Source: Hydractinia symbiolongicarpus
Taxonomy: Eukaryota; Cnidaria; Hydrozoa; Anthoathecata; Hydractiniidae
Length of the DNA: 64,000 nt
Assembly (NCBI RefSeq): GCF_029227915.1
Contig: NC_079885.1
Span: 4,466,001 to 4,530,000 of the forward strand
Reading direction: 5' to 3'
Made by a program: the position numbers and the translations under genes. This document shows, piece by piece, positions 1-13,105 of this stretch. The first letter of the stretch is position 1. Each line of letters starts with the position of its first letter. Below the pieces are notes generated by a model. The model made no database searches. It was not told the origin of the DNA and saw only the letters and a program-made list of their open reading frames with translations.

Positions 1-1395
1 ACATTTATAAGATCAAAGTCCAAAATCAGTTCAATTAAGTCCCACAGTCAAACGTGTCACTTTTAAAAGCGATGCAACCTAGTAATATCCGAATAATATC
101 GCTAAATACATGTTAGTACGAATATGTGGCCCAACGGTTGTAACTCAAACTGATTGATATTGCCAAGAAGTCAATAAAAATCAGCTATTGAGAATGTCTC
201 TATTACTTCAGCGCGTGCTAACGGCCAGGATTGGTCCCACAGTTAATAAAGACTGATTTATCTAAACTTTTAAATAAAGCGCTACCACAGAACCTAGTGT
301 AATCGCTGAATTCCATCAATCATGTCAAATTAAGAAGAATGTTATTCCTTGGAGTCCAATTGGCTCATTTATCACATTTAAAAGATCAAAGTCCAAAATC
401 AGTTCAATTAAGTCCCACAGTCAAACGTTTTACTGTTGAAAGCCATGCAACCTAGTAATACCCGAATAATGTCGCTAAATACATGTTGGTACGAATATGT
501 GACGCAACCGTTGTAACTCAAACTGATTGATACCGCCAAGAAGTCAATGAAATGTAATTTTTGAGAATGTCTCTATTCTTTCAGCCCGTGCTAACGGCCA
601 GGATTTGTCCCACAGTAAAAAAAGAATTAAGTATCTCAATTTTTAAATAAAGCGCTACCACCGAACCTAGTGTAATCGCTGAATTCCAGCAATCATGTCA
701 AATTAAGAAGAATGTTATTCCTTGGAGTCCAATTGGCTCATTTATCACATTTATAAGGTCAAAGTCCAAAATCTGAAACTGTTCCTACTTATTCAGCCCG
801 TGCTAACTGCCACGATTCGGCCGACAGTAAAGAAAAACTTACATATCTAAATTTTTGAATAATGCGCTACCACAGAGACTAGTGTAATCGCTGAATTCCA
901 GCAATCTTGTCAAATTAAGAAGAATGTTATTCCTTGGAGTCCCATTGGCTCATTTATCACATTTGTAAGATCAAAGTCCAAAATCAGTTCAATTAAGTCC
1001 CACAGTCAAACGTGTCACTTTTAAAAGCGATGCAACCTAGTAATATCCGAATAATATCGCTAAATACATGTTAGTACGAATATGTGGCCCAACGGTTGTA
1101 ACTCAAACTGATTGATATTGCCAAGAAGTCAATAAAAATCAGCTATTGAGAATGTCTCTATTACTTCAGCGCGTGCTAACGGCCAGGATTGGTCCCACAG
1201 TAAATAAAGACTGATTTATCTAAACTTTTAAATAAAGCGCTACCACAGAACCTAGTGTAATCGCTGAATTCCATCAATCATGTCAAATTAAGAAGAATGT
1301 TATTCCTTGGAGTCCAATTGGCTCATTTATCACATTTAAAAGATCAAAGTCCAAAATCAGTTCAATTAAGTCCCACAGTCAAACGTTTTACTGTT
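1..1395. repeat. Higher-order repeat, 958-bp period
   Basis: The first ~437 bases recur 958 bp later (anchor 28 to 986), with shared private bases such as acatgttagtacgaat and cccaacggttg. The unit is two full monomers plus one 212-bp short unit. The left copy starts outside the window. The second copy departs after about 1,395, where gcgatgcaacctagtaatatcc replaces gccatgcaacctagtaataccc. Confidence 0.75.
774..985 (+). repeat. 212-bp short satellite monomer (type example)
   Basis: Here aaaatc, the normal end of a monomer, is joined directly to tgaaactgttcctacttattcagc, skipping the first ~161 bp of the next monomer including the GTAC dyad. The same junction recurs at about 2104, 2689, 5140, 6098, 7430, 8387, 10084, 11415, 12747, 26766, 27724, 31667, 34118, 37688, 38646 and 39603, always with the same diagnostic bases (ggattcggcccacagtaaag). 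Identical breakpoints show a single deletion later spread by amplification. It is absent from the 13-24 kb block and from the right arm. Confidence 0.9.
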
Positions 1396-1730
1396 GAAAG
1401 CGATGCAACCTAGTAATATCCGAATAATACGCTAAATACATGTTGGTACGAATATGTGGCCCAACCGTTGTAACTCAAACTGATTGATATCGCCAAGAAG
1501 TCAATGAAAATTAGTTTTTGAGAATGTCTCTATTCCTTCAGCGCATGCTAACGGCCAGAATTAGTCCCACAGTAAATAAAGACTGATTTATCTAAACTTT
1601 TAAATAAAACGCTACCACCGAACCTAGTGTAATCGCTGAATTCCAGCAATCATGTCAAATTAAGAAGAATGTTATTCCTTGGAACCCAATTGGCTCATTC
1701 ATCACATTTATAAGGCCACAGTTCAAAATC
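1359..1730 (+). repeat. Representative full satellite monomer (372 bp)
   Basis: One complete monomer, given as the reference phase for this annotation. It opens with agttcaattaagtcccacag, holds the 20-bp imperfect dyad at 1438-1457 centred on GTAC, and has a second gtcccacag-containing box about 195 bp in. An EcoRI site (GAATTC, 1638-1643) sits inside the near-dyad gctgaattccagc, and the monomer closes with the gtccaattggctcat and aaaatc segments. The GAATTC is kept in many monomers but is GAGTTC in others (for example near 3,180, 14,350 and 16,230), so an EcoRI digest should give a ladder of about 373 bp with missing rungs. Confidence 0.9.
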
Positions 1731-2830
1731 AGTTCAATTAAGTCCCACAGTCAAACGTTTCACTGTTATAAGCCATACAACCTAGTAATACTCGAATAAT
1801 GTCGCTAAATACATTTTGGTAAGAATATGTGACGCAACCGTTGTAACTCAAACTGATTGATACCGCCAAGAAGTCAATAAATTTCAGCTATTGAGAATGT
1901 CTCTATTCCTTTAGCGCGTGCTAACGGCCAGGATTGGTCCCACAGTAAATAAACACTGATTTATCTAAACTTTTAAATAAAGCGCTACCACAGAACGTAG
2001 TGTAATCGCTGAATTCCAGCAATCATGTCAAATTAAGAAGAATGTTATTCCTTGGAGTCCAATTGGCTCATTTATCACATTTATAAGGTCAAAGTCCAAA
2101 ATCTGAAACTGTTCCTACTTATTCAGCGCGTGCTAACTGCCAGGATTCGGCCCACAGTAAAGAAAAACTTACATATCTAAATTTTTGAATAATGCGCTAC
2201 CACAGAGCCTAGTGTAATCGCTGAATTCCAGCAATCTTGTCAAATTAAGAAGAATGTTATTCCTTTGAGTCAAACTAGCTCATTTATCACATTTTTAAGG
2301 TCAAAGTACAAAATCAGTTCAATTATTTCCCACAGTCAAACGTGTCACTTTTAAAAGCGATGCAACCTAGTAATATCCGAATAATATCGCTAAATACATG
2401 TTGGTACGAATATGTGGCCCGACGGTTGTAACTCAAACTGATTGATATTGCCAAGAAGTCAATAAAAATCAGCTATTGAGAATGTCTCTATTACTTCAGC
2501 GCGTGCTAACGGCCAGGATTGGTCCCACAGTAAATAAAGACTGATTTATCTAAACTTTTAAATAAAGCGCTACCACAGAACCTAGTGTAATCGCTGAATT
2601 CCATCAATCATGTCAAATTAAGAAGAATGTTATTCCTTGGAGTCCAATTGGCTCATTTATCACATTTATAAGGTCAAAGTCCAAAATCTGAAACTGTTCC
2701 TACTTATTCAGCCCGTGCTAACTGCCAGGATTCGGCCCACAGTAAAGAAAAACTTACATATCTAAATTTTTAAATAATGCGCTACCACAGAGCCTAGTGT
2801 AATCGCTGAATTCCAGCAATCTTGTCAAAT
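1396..2830. repeat. Mixed satellite monomers, no clear HOR
   Basis: Full monomers of several subtypes with two short units (junctions about 2104 and 2689, spaced 585 bp). I see no gene and no repeated higher-order unit complete within this stretch. Confidence 0.8.
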
Positions 2831-5070
2831 TAAGAAGGATGTTATTCCTTGGAGTCAAACTAGCTCATTAATCACATTTATAAGGTCAAAGTACAAAATC
2901 AGTTCAATTAAGTCCCACAGTCAATCGTTTCACTCTTAAAAGCGATACAACTTAGTAATATTGGAAAGAAATCACTAAATACATGTTGGTACGAATATTT
3001 GACGCAACCGTTGTAACTCAAACGGATTGACACCGTTAGAGAGTCAATGAAATGTAGTTTTTGAAACTGTCTCTATTACTTCAGCGCGAACTACCGACTA
3101 GGATTGGTCACACAGTAAAAAATGACTAATTTATCTTATTTTTTAATTAAAGTTCTACCACAGCGCTCAGTGTAATCGCTGAGTTCCAGCAATCCCGACA
3201 AATTAAGAAGAATGTTATTTCTTGTAGTCAAACTGACTCATTTATCACATTTATTAGGTCAAAGTCCAAAATCAGTTCAATTAAGTCCTACAGTCAAACG
3301 TTTCACTGTTGAAAGCGATGCAACCTAGTAATATCCGAATAATATCGCTAAATACATGTTGGTACGAATATGTGGCCCAACCGTTGTGACTCAAACCTTA
3401 TTGATACCGCCAAGAAGTCAATGAAAATTAGTTTTTGAGAATGTCTCTATTCCTTCAGCGCGTACTAACGGCCAGAATTAGTCCCACACTAAAGAAAGAC
3501 TGATTTACCTAAACTTTTAAATAAAGCGCTACCACCGAACCTAGTGTAATCGCTGAATTCCAGCAATCATGTCAAATTAAGAAGAATGTTATTCCTTGGA
3601 GTCCAATTTCCTCATTCATCACATTTATAAGGCCACAGTTCAAAATCACTTCAATTAAGTCCCACTGTAAAACGTTTCACTGTTAAAAGCCATGCAACCT
3701 AGTAATACCCGAATAATGTCGCTAAATACATGTTGGTACGAATATGTGACGCAACCGTTGTAACTCAAACTGATTGATACCGCCAAGAAGTCAATGAAAT
3801 GTTATTTTTGAGAATGTCTCTATTCTTTCAGCCCGTGCTAACGGCTAGGATTTGTCCCACAGTAAAAAAACATTTAAGTATCTCAATTTTTAAATAAAGC
3901 GCTACCACAGAACCTAGTGTAATCGCTGAATTCCATCAATCATGTCAAATTAAGAAGGATGTTATTCCTTGGAGTCAAACTAGCTCATTAATCACATTTA
4001 TAAGGTCAAAGTACAAAATCAGTTCAATTAAGTCCCACAGTCAATCGTTTCACTCTTAAAAGCGATACAACTTAGTAATATTGGAAAGAAATCACTAAAT
4101 ACATGTTGGTACGAATATTTGACGCAACCGTTGTAACTCAAACGGATTGACACCGTTAGAAAGTCAATGAAATGTAGTTTTTAAAACTGTCTCTATTACT
4201 TCAGCGCGAACTACCGACTAGGATTGGTCACACAGTAAAAAATGACTTATTTATCTTATTTTTTAATTAAAGTTCTACCACAGCGCTCAGTGTAATCGCT
4301 GAGTTCCAGCAATCCTGACAAATTAAGAAGAATGTTATTTCTTGTAGTCAAACTGACACATTTATCACATTTATTAGGTCAAAGTCCAAAATCAGTTCAA
4401 TTAAGTCCTACAGTCAAACGTTTCACTGTTGAAAGCGATGCAACCTAGTAATATCCGAATAATGTCGCTAAATACATGTTGGTACGAATATGTGGCCCAA
4501 CCGTTGTAACTCAAACCTTATTGATACCGCCAAGAAGTCCATGAAAATTAGTTTTTGAGAATGTCTCTATTCCTTCAGCGCGTACTAACGGCCAGAATTA
4601 GTCCCACACTAAAGAAAGACTGATTTACCTAAACTTTTAAATAAAGCGCTACCACCGAACTTAGTGTAATCGCTGAATTTCAGCAATCATGTCAAATTAA
4701 GAAGAATGTTATTCCTTGGAGTCCAATTTGCTCATTCATCACATTTATAAGGCCACAGTTCAAAATCACTTCAATTAAGTCCCACTGTCAAACGTTTCAC
4801 TGTTAAAAGCCATGCAACCTAGTAATACCCGAATAATGTCGCTAAATACATGTTGGTACGAATATGTGACGCAACCGTTGTAACTCAAACTGATTGATAC
4901 CGCCAAGAAGTCAATGAAATGTAATTTTTGAGAATGTCTCTATTCTTTCAGCCCGTGCTAACGGCTAGGATTTGTCCCACAGTAAAAAAACATTTAAGTA
5001 TCTCAATTTTTAAATAAAGCGCTACCACCGAACCTAGTGTAATCGCTGAATTCCAGCAATCATGTCAAAT
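2830..5070. repeat. Higher-order repeat, 1,120 bp x2
   Basis: Three-monomer unit in two adjacent copies: gttattccttggagtcaaac is at 2841 and 3961 (1,120 bp apart). The following ~1.1 kb agree closely, including the unusual monomer with ttggaaagaaatcactaaat and cgaactaccgactagg. Boundaries are approximate. Confidence 0.8.
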
Positions 5071-8000
5071 TAAGAAGAATGTTATTCTTGGAGTCCAATT
5101 GGCTCATTTATCACATTTATAAGGTCAAAGTCCAAAATCTGAAACTGTTCCTACTTATTCAGCGCGTGCTAACTGCCAGGATTCGGCCCACAGTAAAGAA
5201 AAACTTACATATCTAAATTTTTGAATAATGCGCTACCACAGAGCCTAGTGTAATCGCTGAATTCCAGCAATCTTGTCAAATTAAGAAGAATGTTATTCCT
5301 TGGAGTCAAACTAGCCCATTTATCACATTTTTAAGGTCAAAGTACAAAATCAGTTCAATTAAGTCCCACAGTCAAACGTGTCACTTTTAAAAGCGATGCA
5401 ACCTAGTAATATCCGAATAATATCGCTAAATACATGTTGGTACGAATATGTGACGCAACCGTTGTAACTCAAACTGATTGATACCGCCAAGAAGTCAATG
5501 AAATGTAATTTTTGAGAATGTCTCTATTACTTCAGCGCGTGCTAACGGCCAGGATTGATCCCACAGTAAATAAAGACTGATTTATCTAAACTTTTAAATA
5601 AAGCGCTACCACAAAACCTAGTGTAATCGCTGAATTCCATCAATCATGTCAAATTAAGAAGAATGTTATTCCTTGGAGTCCAATTGGCTCATTTATCACA
5701 TTTATAAAATCAAAGTCCAAAATCAGTTCAATTTAGTCCTACAGTCAAACGTTTCACTGTTGAAAGCGATGTAACCTAGTAATACCCGAATAATATCGCT
5801 AAATACATGTTGGTACGAATATGTGGCCCAACCGTTGTGACTCAAACCTTATTGATACCGCCAAGAAGTCAATGAAAATTAGTTTTTGAGAATGTCTCTA
5901 TTCCTTCAGCGCGTGCTAACGCCAGGATTGGTCCCACAGTAAATAAAGACTGATTTATCTAAACTTTTAAATAAAGCGCTACCACAGAACCTAGTGTAAT
6001 GGCTGAATTCCATCAATCATGTCAAATTCAGAAGAATGTTATTCCTTGGAGTCCAATTGGCTCATTTATCACATTTATAAGGTCAAAGTCCAAAATCTGA
6101 AACTGTTCCTACTTATTCAGCGCGTGCTAACTGCCACGATTCGGCCGACAGTAAAGAAAAACTTACATATCTAAATTTTTGAATAATGCGCTACCACAGA
6201 GCCTAGTGTAATCGCTGAATTCCAGCAATCTTGTCAAATTAAGAAGAATGTTATTCCTTTGAGTCCCATTGGCTCATTTATCACATTTATAAGATCAAAG
6301 TCCAAAATCAGTTCAATTAAGTCCCACAGTCAAACGTGTCACTTTTAAAAGCGATGCAACCTAGTAATATCCGAATAGTATCGCTAAATACATGTTAGTA
6401 CGAATATGTGGCCCAACGGTTGTAACTCAAACTGATTGATATTGCCAAGAAGTCAATGAAAATCAGCTATTGAGAATGTCTCTATTACTTCAGCGCGTGC
6501 TAACGGCCAGGATTGGTCCCACAGTAAATAAAGACTGATTTATCTAAACTTTTAAATAAAGCGCTACCACAGAACCTAGTGTAATCGCTGAATTCCATCA
6601 ATCATGTCAAATTAAGAAGAATGTTATTCCTTGGAGTCCAATTGGCTCATTTATCACATTTATAAGATCAAAGTCCAAAATCAGTTCAATTAAGTCCCAC
6701 AGTCAAACGTTTCACTGTTAAAAGCCATGCAACCTAGTAATACCCGAATAATGTCGCTAAATACATGTTGGTACGAATATGTGGCCCAACCGTTGTGACT
6801 CAAACCTTATTGATACCGCCAAGAAGTCAATGAAAATTAGTTTTTCAGAATGTCTCTATTCCTTCAGCGCGTGCTAACGGCCAGAATTAGTCCCACACTA
6901 AAGAAAGACTGATTTACCTAAACTTTTAAATACAGCGCTACCACCGAACCTAGTGTAATCGCTGAATTCCAGCAATAATGTCAAATTAAGAAGAATGTTA
7001 TTCCTTGGAGTCCAATTTGCTCATTCATCACATTTATAAGGCCACAGTTCAAAATCACTTCAATTAAATCCCACTGTCAAACGTTTCACTGTTAAAAGCC
7101 ATGCAACATAGTAATACCCGAATAATGTCGCTAAATACATGTTGGTGCGAATATGTGACGCAACCGTTGTAACTCAAACTGACTGATACCGCCAAGAAGT
7201 CAATGAAATGTAATTTTTGAGAATGTCTCTATTCTTTCAGCCCGTGCTAACGGCTAGGATTTGTCCCACAGTAAAAAAACATTTAAGTATCTCAATTTTT
7301 AAATAAAGCGCTACCACCGAACCTAGTGTAATCGCTAAATTCCAGCAATCATGTCAAATTAAGAAGAATGTTATTCCTTGGAGTCCAATTGGCTCATTTA
7401 TCACATTTATAAGGTCAAAGTCCAAAATCTGAAACTGTTCCTACTTATTCAGCGCGTGCTAACTGCCAGGATTCGGCCCACAGTAAAGAAAAACTTGCAT
7501 ATCTAAATTTTTGAATAATGCGCTACCACAGAGCCTAGTGTAATCGCTGAATTCCAGCAATCTTGTCAAATTAAGAAGAATGTTATTCCTTGGAGTCAAA
7601 CTAGCTCATTTATCACATTTATAAGGTCAAAGTACAAAATGAGTTCAATTAAGTCCCACAGTCAAACGTGTCACTTTTAAAAGCGATGCAACCTAGTAAT
7701 ATCCGAATAATACGCTAAATACATGTTGGTACGAATATGTGGCCGAACCGTTGTAACTCAAACTGATTGATACCGCCAAGAAGTAAATGAAAATTAGTTT
7801 TTGAGAATGTCTCTATTCCTTCAGCGCATGCTAACGGCCAGAATTAGTCCCACAGTAAATAAAGACTGATTTATCTAAATTTTTAAATAAAACGCTACCA
7901 CCAAACCTAGTGTAATCGCTGAATTCCAGCAATCATGTCAAATTAAGAAGAATGTTATTCCTTGGAGCCCAATTGGCTCATTCATCACATTTATAAGGCC

Positions 8001-10440
8001 ACAGTTCAAAATCAGTTCAATTAAGTCCCACAGTCAAACGTTTCACTGTTAAAAGCCATGCAACCTAGTAATACCCGAATAATGTCGCTAAATACATGTT
8101 GGTACGAATATGTGACGCAACCGTTGTAACTCAAACTGATTGATACCGCCAAGAAGTCAATAAAAATCAGCTATTGAGAATGTCTCTATTCCTTCAGCGC
8201 GTGCTAACGGCCAGGATTGGTCCCACAGTAAATAAACACTGATTTATCTAAACTTATAAATAAAGCGCTACTACAGAAAGTAGTATAATCGTTGAATTCC
8301 AGCAATCATGTCAAATTAAGAAGAATGTTATTCCTTGGAGTCCAATTGGCTCATTTATCACATTTATAAGGTCAAAGTCCAAAATCTGAAACTGTTCCTA
8401 CTTATTCAGCGCGTGCTAACTGCCAGGATTCGGCCCACAGTAAAGAAAAACTTACATATCTAAATTTTTGAATAATGCGCTACCACAGAGCCTAGTGTCT
8501 GAATTCCAGCAATCTTGTCAAATTAAGAAGAATGTTATTCCTTGGAGTCAAACTAGCTCATTTATCACAGTTATAAGGTCAAAGTACAAAATCAGTTCAA
8601 TTAAGTCCCACAGTCAAACGTTTCACTTATAAAAGCGATGCAACCTAGTAATATCCGAATAATATCGCTAAATACATGTTGGTACGAAAATGTGGCCCAA
8701 CCGTTGTAACGCAAACTGATTGATATTGCCAAGGAGTCAATAAAAATCAGCTATTGAGAATGTCTCTATTACTTCAGCGCGTGCTAACGGCCAGGATTGG
8801 TGCCACAGTAAATAAAGACTGATTTGTCTAAACTTTTAAATAAAGCGCTACCACAGAACCTAGTGTAATCGCTGAATTCCATCAATCATGTCAAATTAAG
8901 AAGAATGTTATTCCTTGGAGTCCAATTGGCTCATTTATCACATTTATAAGGTCAAAGTCCAAAATCAGTTCAATTAACTCCCACAGTCAAACGTTTCACT
9001 GTTGAAAGCGATGCAACCTAGTAATATCCGAATAATACGCTAAATACATGTTGGTACGAATATGTGGCCCAACCGGTGTAACTCAAACTGATTGATACCG
9101 CCCAGAAGTCAATAAAAATCAGCTATTGAGAATGTCTCTATTCCTTCAGCGCGTGCTAACGGCCAGAATTGGTCCCACAGTAAATAAACACTGATTTATC
9201 TAAACTTTTAAATAAAGCGCTACTACAGAAAGTAGTGTAATCGTTGAATTCCAGCAATCATGTCAAATTAAGAAGAATGTCATTCCTTGGAGTCCAATTG
9301 GCTCATTTATCACATTTATAAAATCAAAGTCCAAAATCAGTTCAATTAAGTCCCACAGTCAAACGTTTCACTGTTGAAAGCGATGCAACCTAGTAATATC
9401 CGAATAATACGCTAAATACATGTTGGTACGAATATGTGGCCCAACCGTTGTAACTCAAACTGATTGATACCGCCAAGAAGTCAATGAAGATTAGTTTTTG
9501 AGAATGTCTCTATTCCTTCAGCGCATGCTAACGGCCAGAATTAGTCCCACAGTAAATAAAGACTGATTTATCTAAACTTTTAAATAAAACGCTACCACCA
9601 AACCTAGTGTAATCGCTGAATTCCAGCAATCATGTCAAATTAAGAAGAATGTTATTCCTTGGAGTCAAACTAGCTCATTTATCACATTTATAAGGTCAAA
9701 GTACAAAATCAGTTCAATTAAGTCCCACAGTCAAACGTTTCACTTATAAAAGCGATGCAACCTAGTAATATCCGAATAATATCGCTAAATACATGTTGGT
9801 ACGAAAATGTGGCCCAACCGTTGTAACTCAAACTGATTGATATTGCCAAGAAGTCAATAAAAATCAGCTATTGAGAATGTCTCTATTACTTCAGCGCGTG
9901 CTAACGGCCAGGAATGGTGCCACAGTAAATAAACACTGATTTATCTAAACTTTTAAATAAAGCGCTACTACAGAAAGTAGTGTAATCGTTGAATTCCAGC
10001 AATCATGTAAAATTAAGAAGAATGTTATTCCTTGGAGTCCAATTGGCTCATTTATCACATTTATAAGGTCAAAGTCCAAAATCTGAAACTGTTCCTACTT
10101 ATTCAGCGCGTGCTATCTGCCAGGATTCGGCCCACAGTAAAGAAAAACTTACATATCTAAATTTTTGAATAATGCGCTACCACAGAGCCTAGTGTAATCG
10201 CTGAATTCCAGCAATCTTGTCAAATTAAGAAGAATGTTATTCCTTGGAGTCTAACTAGCTCATTTATCACATTTATAAGGTCAAAGTACAAAATCAGTTC
10301 AATTAAGTCCCACAGTCAAACGTTTCACTTATAAAAGCGATGCAACCTAGTAATATCCGAATAATATCGCTAAATACATGTTGGTACGAAAATGTGGCCC
10401 AACCGTTGTAACTCAAACTGATTGATATTGCCAAGAAGTC
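5070..10440. repeat. Mosaic satellite stretch with many short units
   Basis: Full monomers interspersed with 212-bp units at about 5140, 6098, 7430, 8387 and 10084. Recurring segments lie at several spacings (958, 1,117 and 585 bp; for example the private tttcacttataaaagcg at 8621, 9738 and 10323). This is a patchwork of partial HOR copies and not a clean array. No coding potential seen. Confidence 0.8.
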
Positions 10441-13105
10441 AATAAAAATCAGCTATTGAGAATGTCTCTATTACTTCAGCGCGTGCTAACGGCCAGGATT
10501 GGTCCCACAGTAAATAAAGACTGATTTATCTAAACTTTTAAATAAAGCGCTACCACAGAACCTAGTGTAATCGCTGAATTCCATCAATCATGTCAAATTA
10601 AGAAGAATGTTATTCCTTGGAGTCCAATTGGCTCATTTATCACATTTATAAGGTCAAAGTCCAAAATCAGTTCAATTAAGTCCCACAGTCAAACGTTTCA
10701 CTGTTGAAAGCGATGCAACCTAGTAATATCCGAATAATATCGCTAAATACATGCTGGTAGGAATATGTGGCACAACCGTTGTAACTCAAACTGATTGATA
10801 CCGCCGAGAAGTCAATGAAAAATAGTTTTTGAGAATGTCTCAATTCATTCAACGCGTGCTAACGGCCAGAATTAGTCCCACACTAAAGAGAGAATGACTT
10901 ACCTAAACTTTTAAATAAAGCGCTACCACCGAAGCTAGTGTAATCGCTGAATTCCAGCAATCATGTCAAATTAAGAAGAATGTTATTTCTTGGAGTCCAA
11001 TTGGCTCATTCATCACATTTATAAGGCCACATTTCAAAATCAGTTCAATTAAGTCCCACAGTCAAACGTTTCACTGTTAAAAGCCATGCAACCTAGTAAT
11101 ACCCGAATAATGTCGCTAAATACATGTTGGTACGAATATGTGACGCAACCGTTGTTACTCAAACTGATTGATACCGCCAAGAAGTCAATAAATATCAGCT
11201 GTTGAGAATGTCTCTATTCCTTTAGCGCATGCTAACGGCCAGGATAGGTCCCACAGTAAATAAAGACTGATTTATCTAAACTTTTAAATAAAGCGCTACT
11301 ACAGAACGTAGTGTAATCGCTGAATTCCAGCAATCATGTCAAATTAAGAAGAATGTTATTCCTTGGGGTCCAATTGGCTCATTTATCACATTTATAAGGT
11401 CAAAGTCCAAAATTTGAAACTGTTCCTACTTATTCAGTCCGTGCTAACTGCCAGGATTCGGCCCACAGTAAAGAAAAACTTACATATCTAAATTTTTAAA
11501 TAATGCGCTACCACAGAGCCTAGTGTAATTGCTGAATTCCAGCAATCTTGTCAAATTAATAAGGATGTTATTCCTTGGAGTCAAACTAGCTCATTTATCA
11601 CATTCATAAGGTCAAAGTCCAAAATCACTTCAATTAAGTCCCACAGTCAATCGTTTCACTGTTAAAAGCAATACAACTTAGTAATATCGGAAAAAAAATC
11701 TCTATATACATGTTGGTACGGATAAGTGACTCAACCGTTGTAACTCAAGCAAATTGATACCGCCAAGAAGTCAATAAAAATCAGCTATTGAGAATGTCTC
11801 TATTACTTCAGCGCGTGCTAACGGCCAGGATTGGTCCCACAGTAAATAAAGACTGATTTATCTAAACTTTTAAATAAAGCGCTACCACAGAACCTAGTGT
11901 AATCGCTGAATTCCATCAATCATGTCAAATTAAGAAGAATGTTATTCCTTGGAGTCCAATTGGCTCATTTATCACATTTATAAGGTCAAAGTCCAAAATC
12001 AGTTCAATTAAGTCCCACAGTCAAACGTTTCACTGTTGAAAGCGATGCAACCTAGTAATATCCGAATAATATCGCTAAATACATGCTGGTAGGAATATGT
12101 GGCACAACCGTTGTAACTCAAACTGATTGATACCGCCGAGAAGTCAATGAAAAATAGTTTTTGAGAATGTCTCAATTCATTCAACGCGTGCTAACGGCCA
12201 GAATTAGTCCCACACTAAAGAGAGAATGACTTACCTAAACTTTTAAATAAAGCGCTACCACCGAAGCTAGTGTAATCGCTGAATTCCAGCAATCATGTCA
12301 AATTAAGAAGAATGTTATTTCTTGGAGTCCAATTGGCTCATTCATCACATTTATAAGGCCACATTTCAAAATCAGTTCAATTAAGTCCCACAGTCAAACG
12401 TTTCACTGTTAAAAGCCATGCAACCTAGTAATACCCGAATAATGTCGCTAAATACATGTTGGTACGAATATGTGACGCAACCGTTGTTACTCAAACTGAT
12501 TGATACCGCCAAGAAGTCAATAAATATCAGCTGTTGAGAATGTCTCTATTCCTTTAGCGCATGCTAACGGCCAGGATAGGTCCCACAGTAAATAAAGACT
12601 GATTTATCTAAACTTTTAAATAAAGCGCTACTACAGAACGTAGTGTAATCGCTGAATTCCAGCAATCATGTCAAATTAAGAAGAATGTTATTCCTTGGGG
12701 TCCAATTGGCTCATTTATCACATTTATAAGGTCAAAGTCCAAAATTTGAAACTGTTCCTACTTATTCAGTCCGTGCTAACTGCCAGGATTCGGCCCACAG
12801 TAAAGAAAAACTTACATATCTAAATTTTTAAATAATGCGCTACCACAGAGCCTAGTGTAATTGCTGAATTCCAGCAATCTTGTCAAATTAATAAGGATGT
12901 TATTCCTTGGAGTCAAACTAGCTCATTTATCACATTCATAAGGTCAAAGTCCAAAATCACTTCAATTAAGTCCCACAGTCAATCGTTTCACTGTTAAAAG
13001 CAATACAACTTAGTAATATCGGAAAAAAAATCTCTATATACATGTTGGTACGGATAAGTGACTCAACCGTTGTAACTCAAGCAAATTGATACCGCCAAGA
13101 AGTCA
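10440..13105. repeat. Higher-order repeat, 1,332 bp x2
   Basis: Two adjacent copies of a unit of three full monomers plus one short unit. The private acatgctggtaggaatatgt occurs at about 10,749 and again 1,332 bp later, and the runs with ggaaaaaaaatctctatata and ctcaattcattcaacgcg also recur at this distance. Copies look almost identical by eye. The second copy breaks at about 13,105, where tcaataaaaatcagc becomes tcaatgaaaattag. Confidence 0.88.

Noticed and set aside
1380-1460. RNA polymerase III internal promoter (SINE or tRNA origin of the monomer)
   Set aside because: ggtacgaatatg only loosely resembles a B box and no properly spaced A box is present.
1790-1815. CENP-B-box-like resemblance in cccgaataatgtcgc and attcggcccacag segments
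   Set aside because: The first has the two CG-containing halves with the wrong spacing and lacks the CGAA end; the second has TTCG but no CGGG. Neither meets the box pattern.
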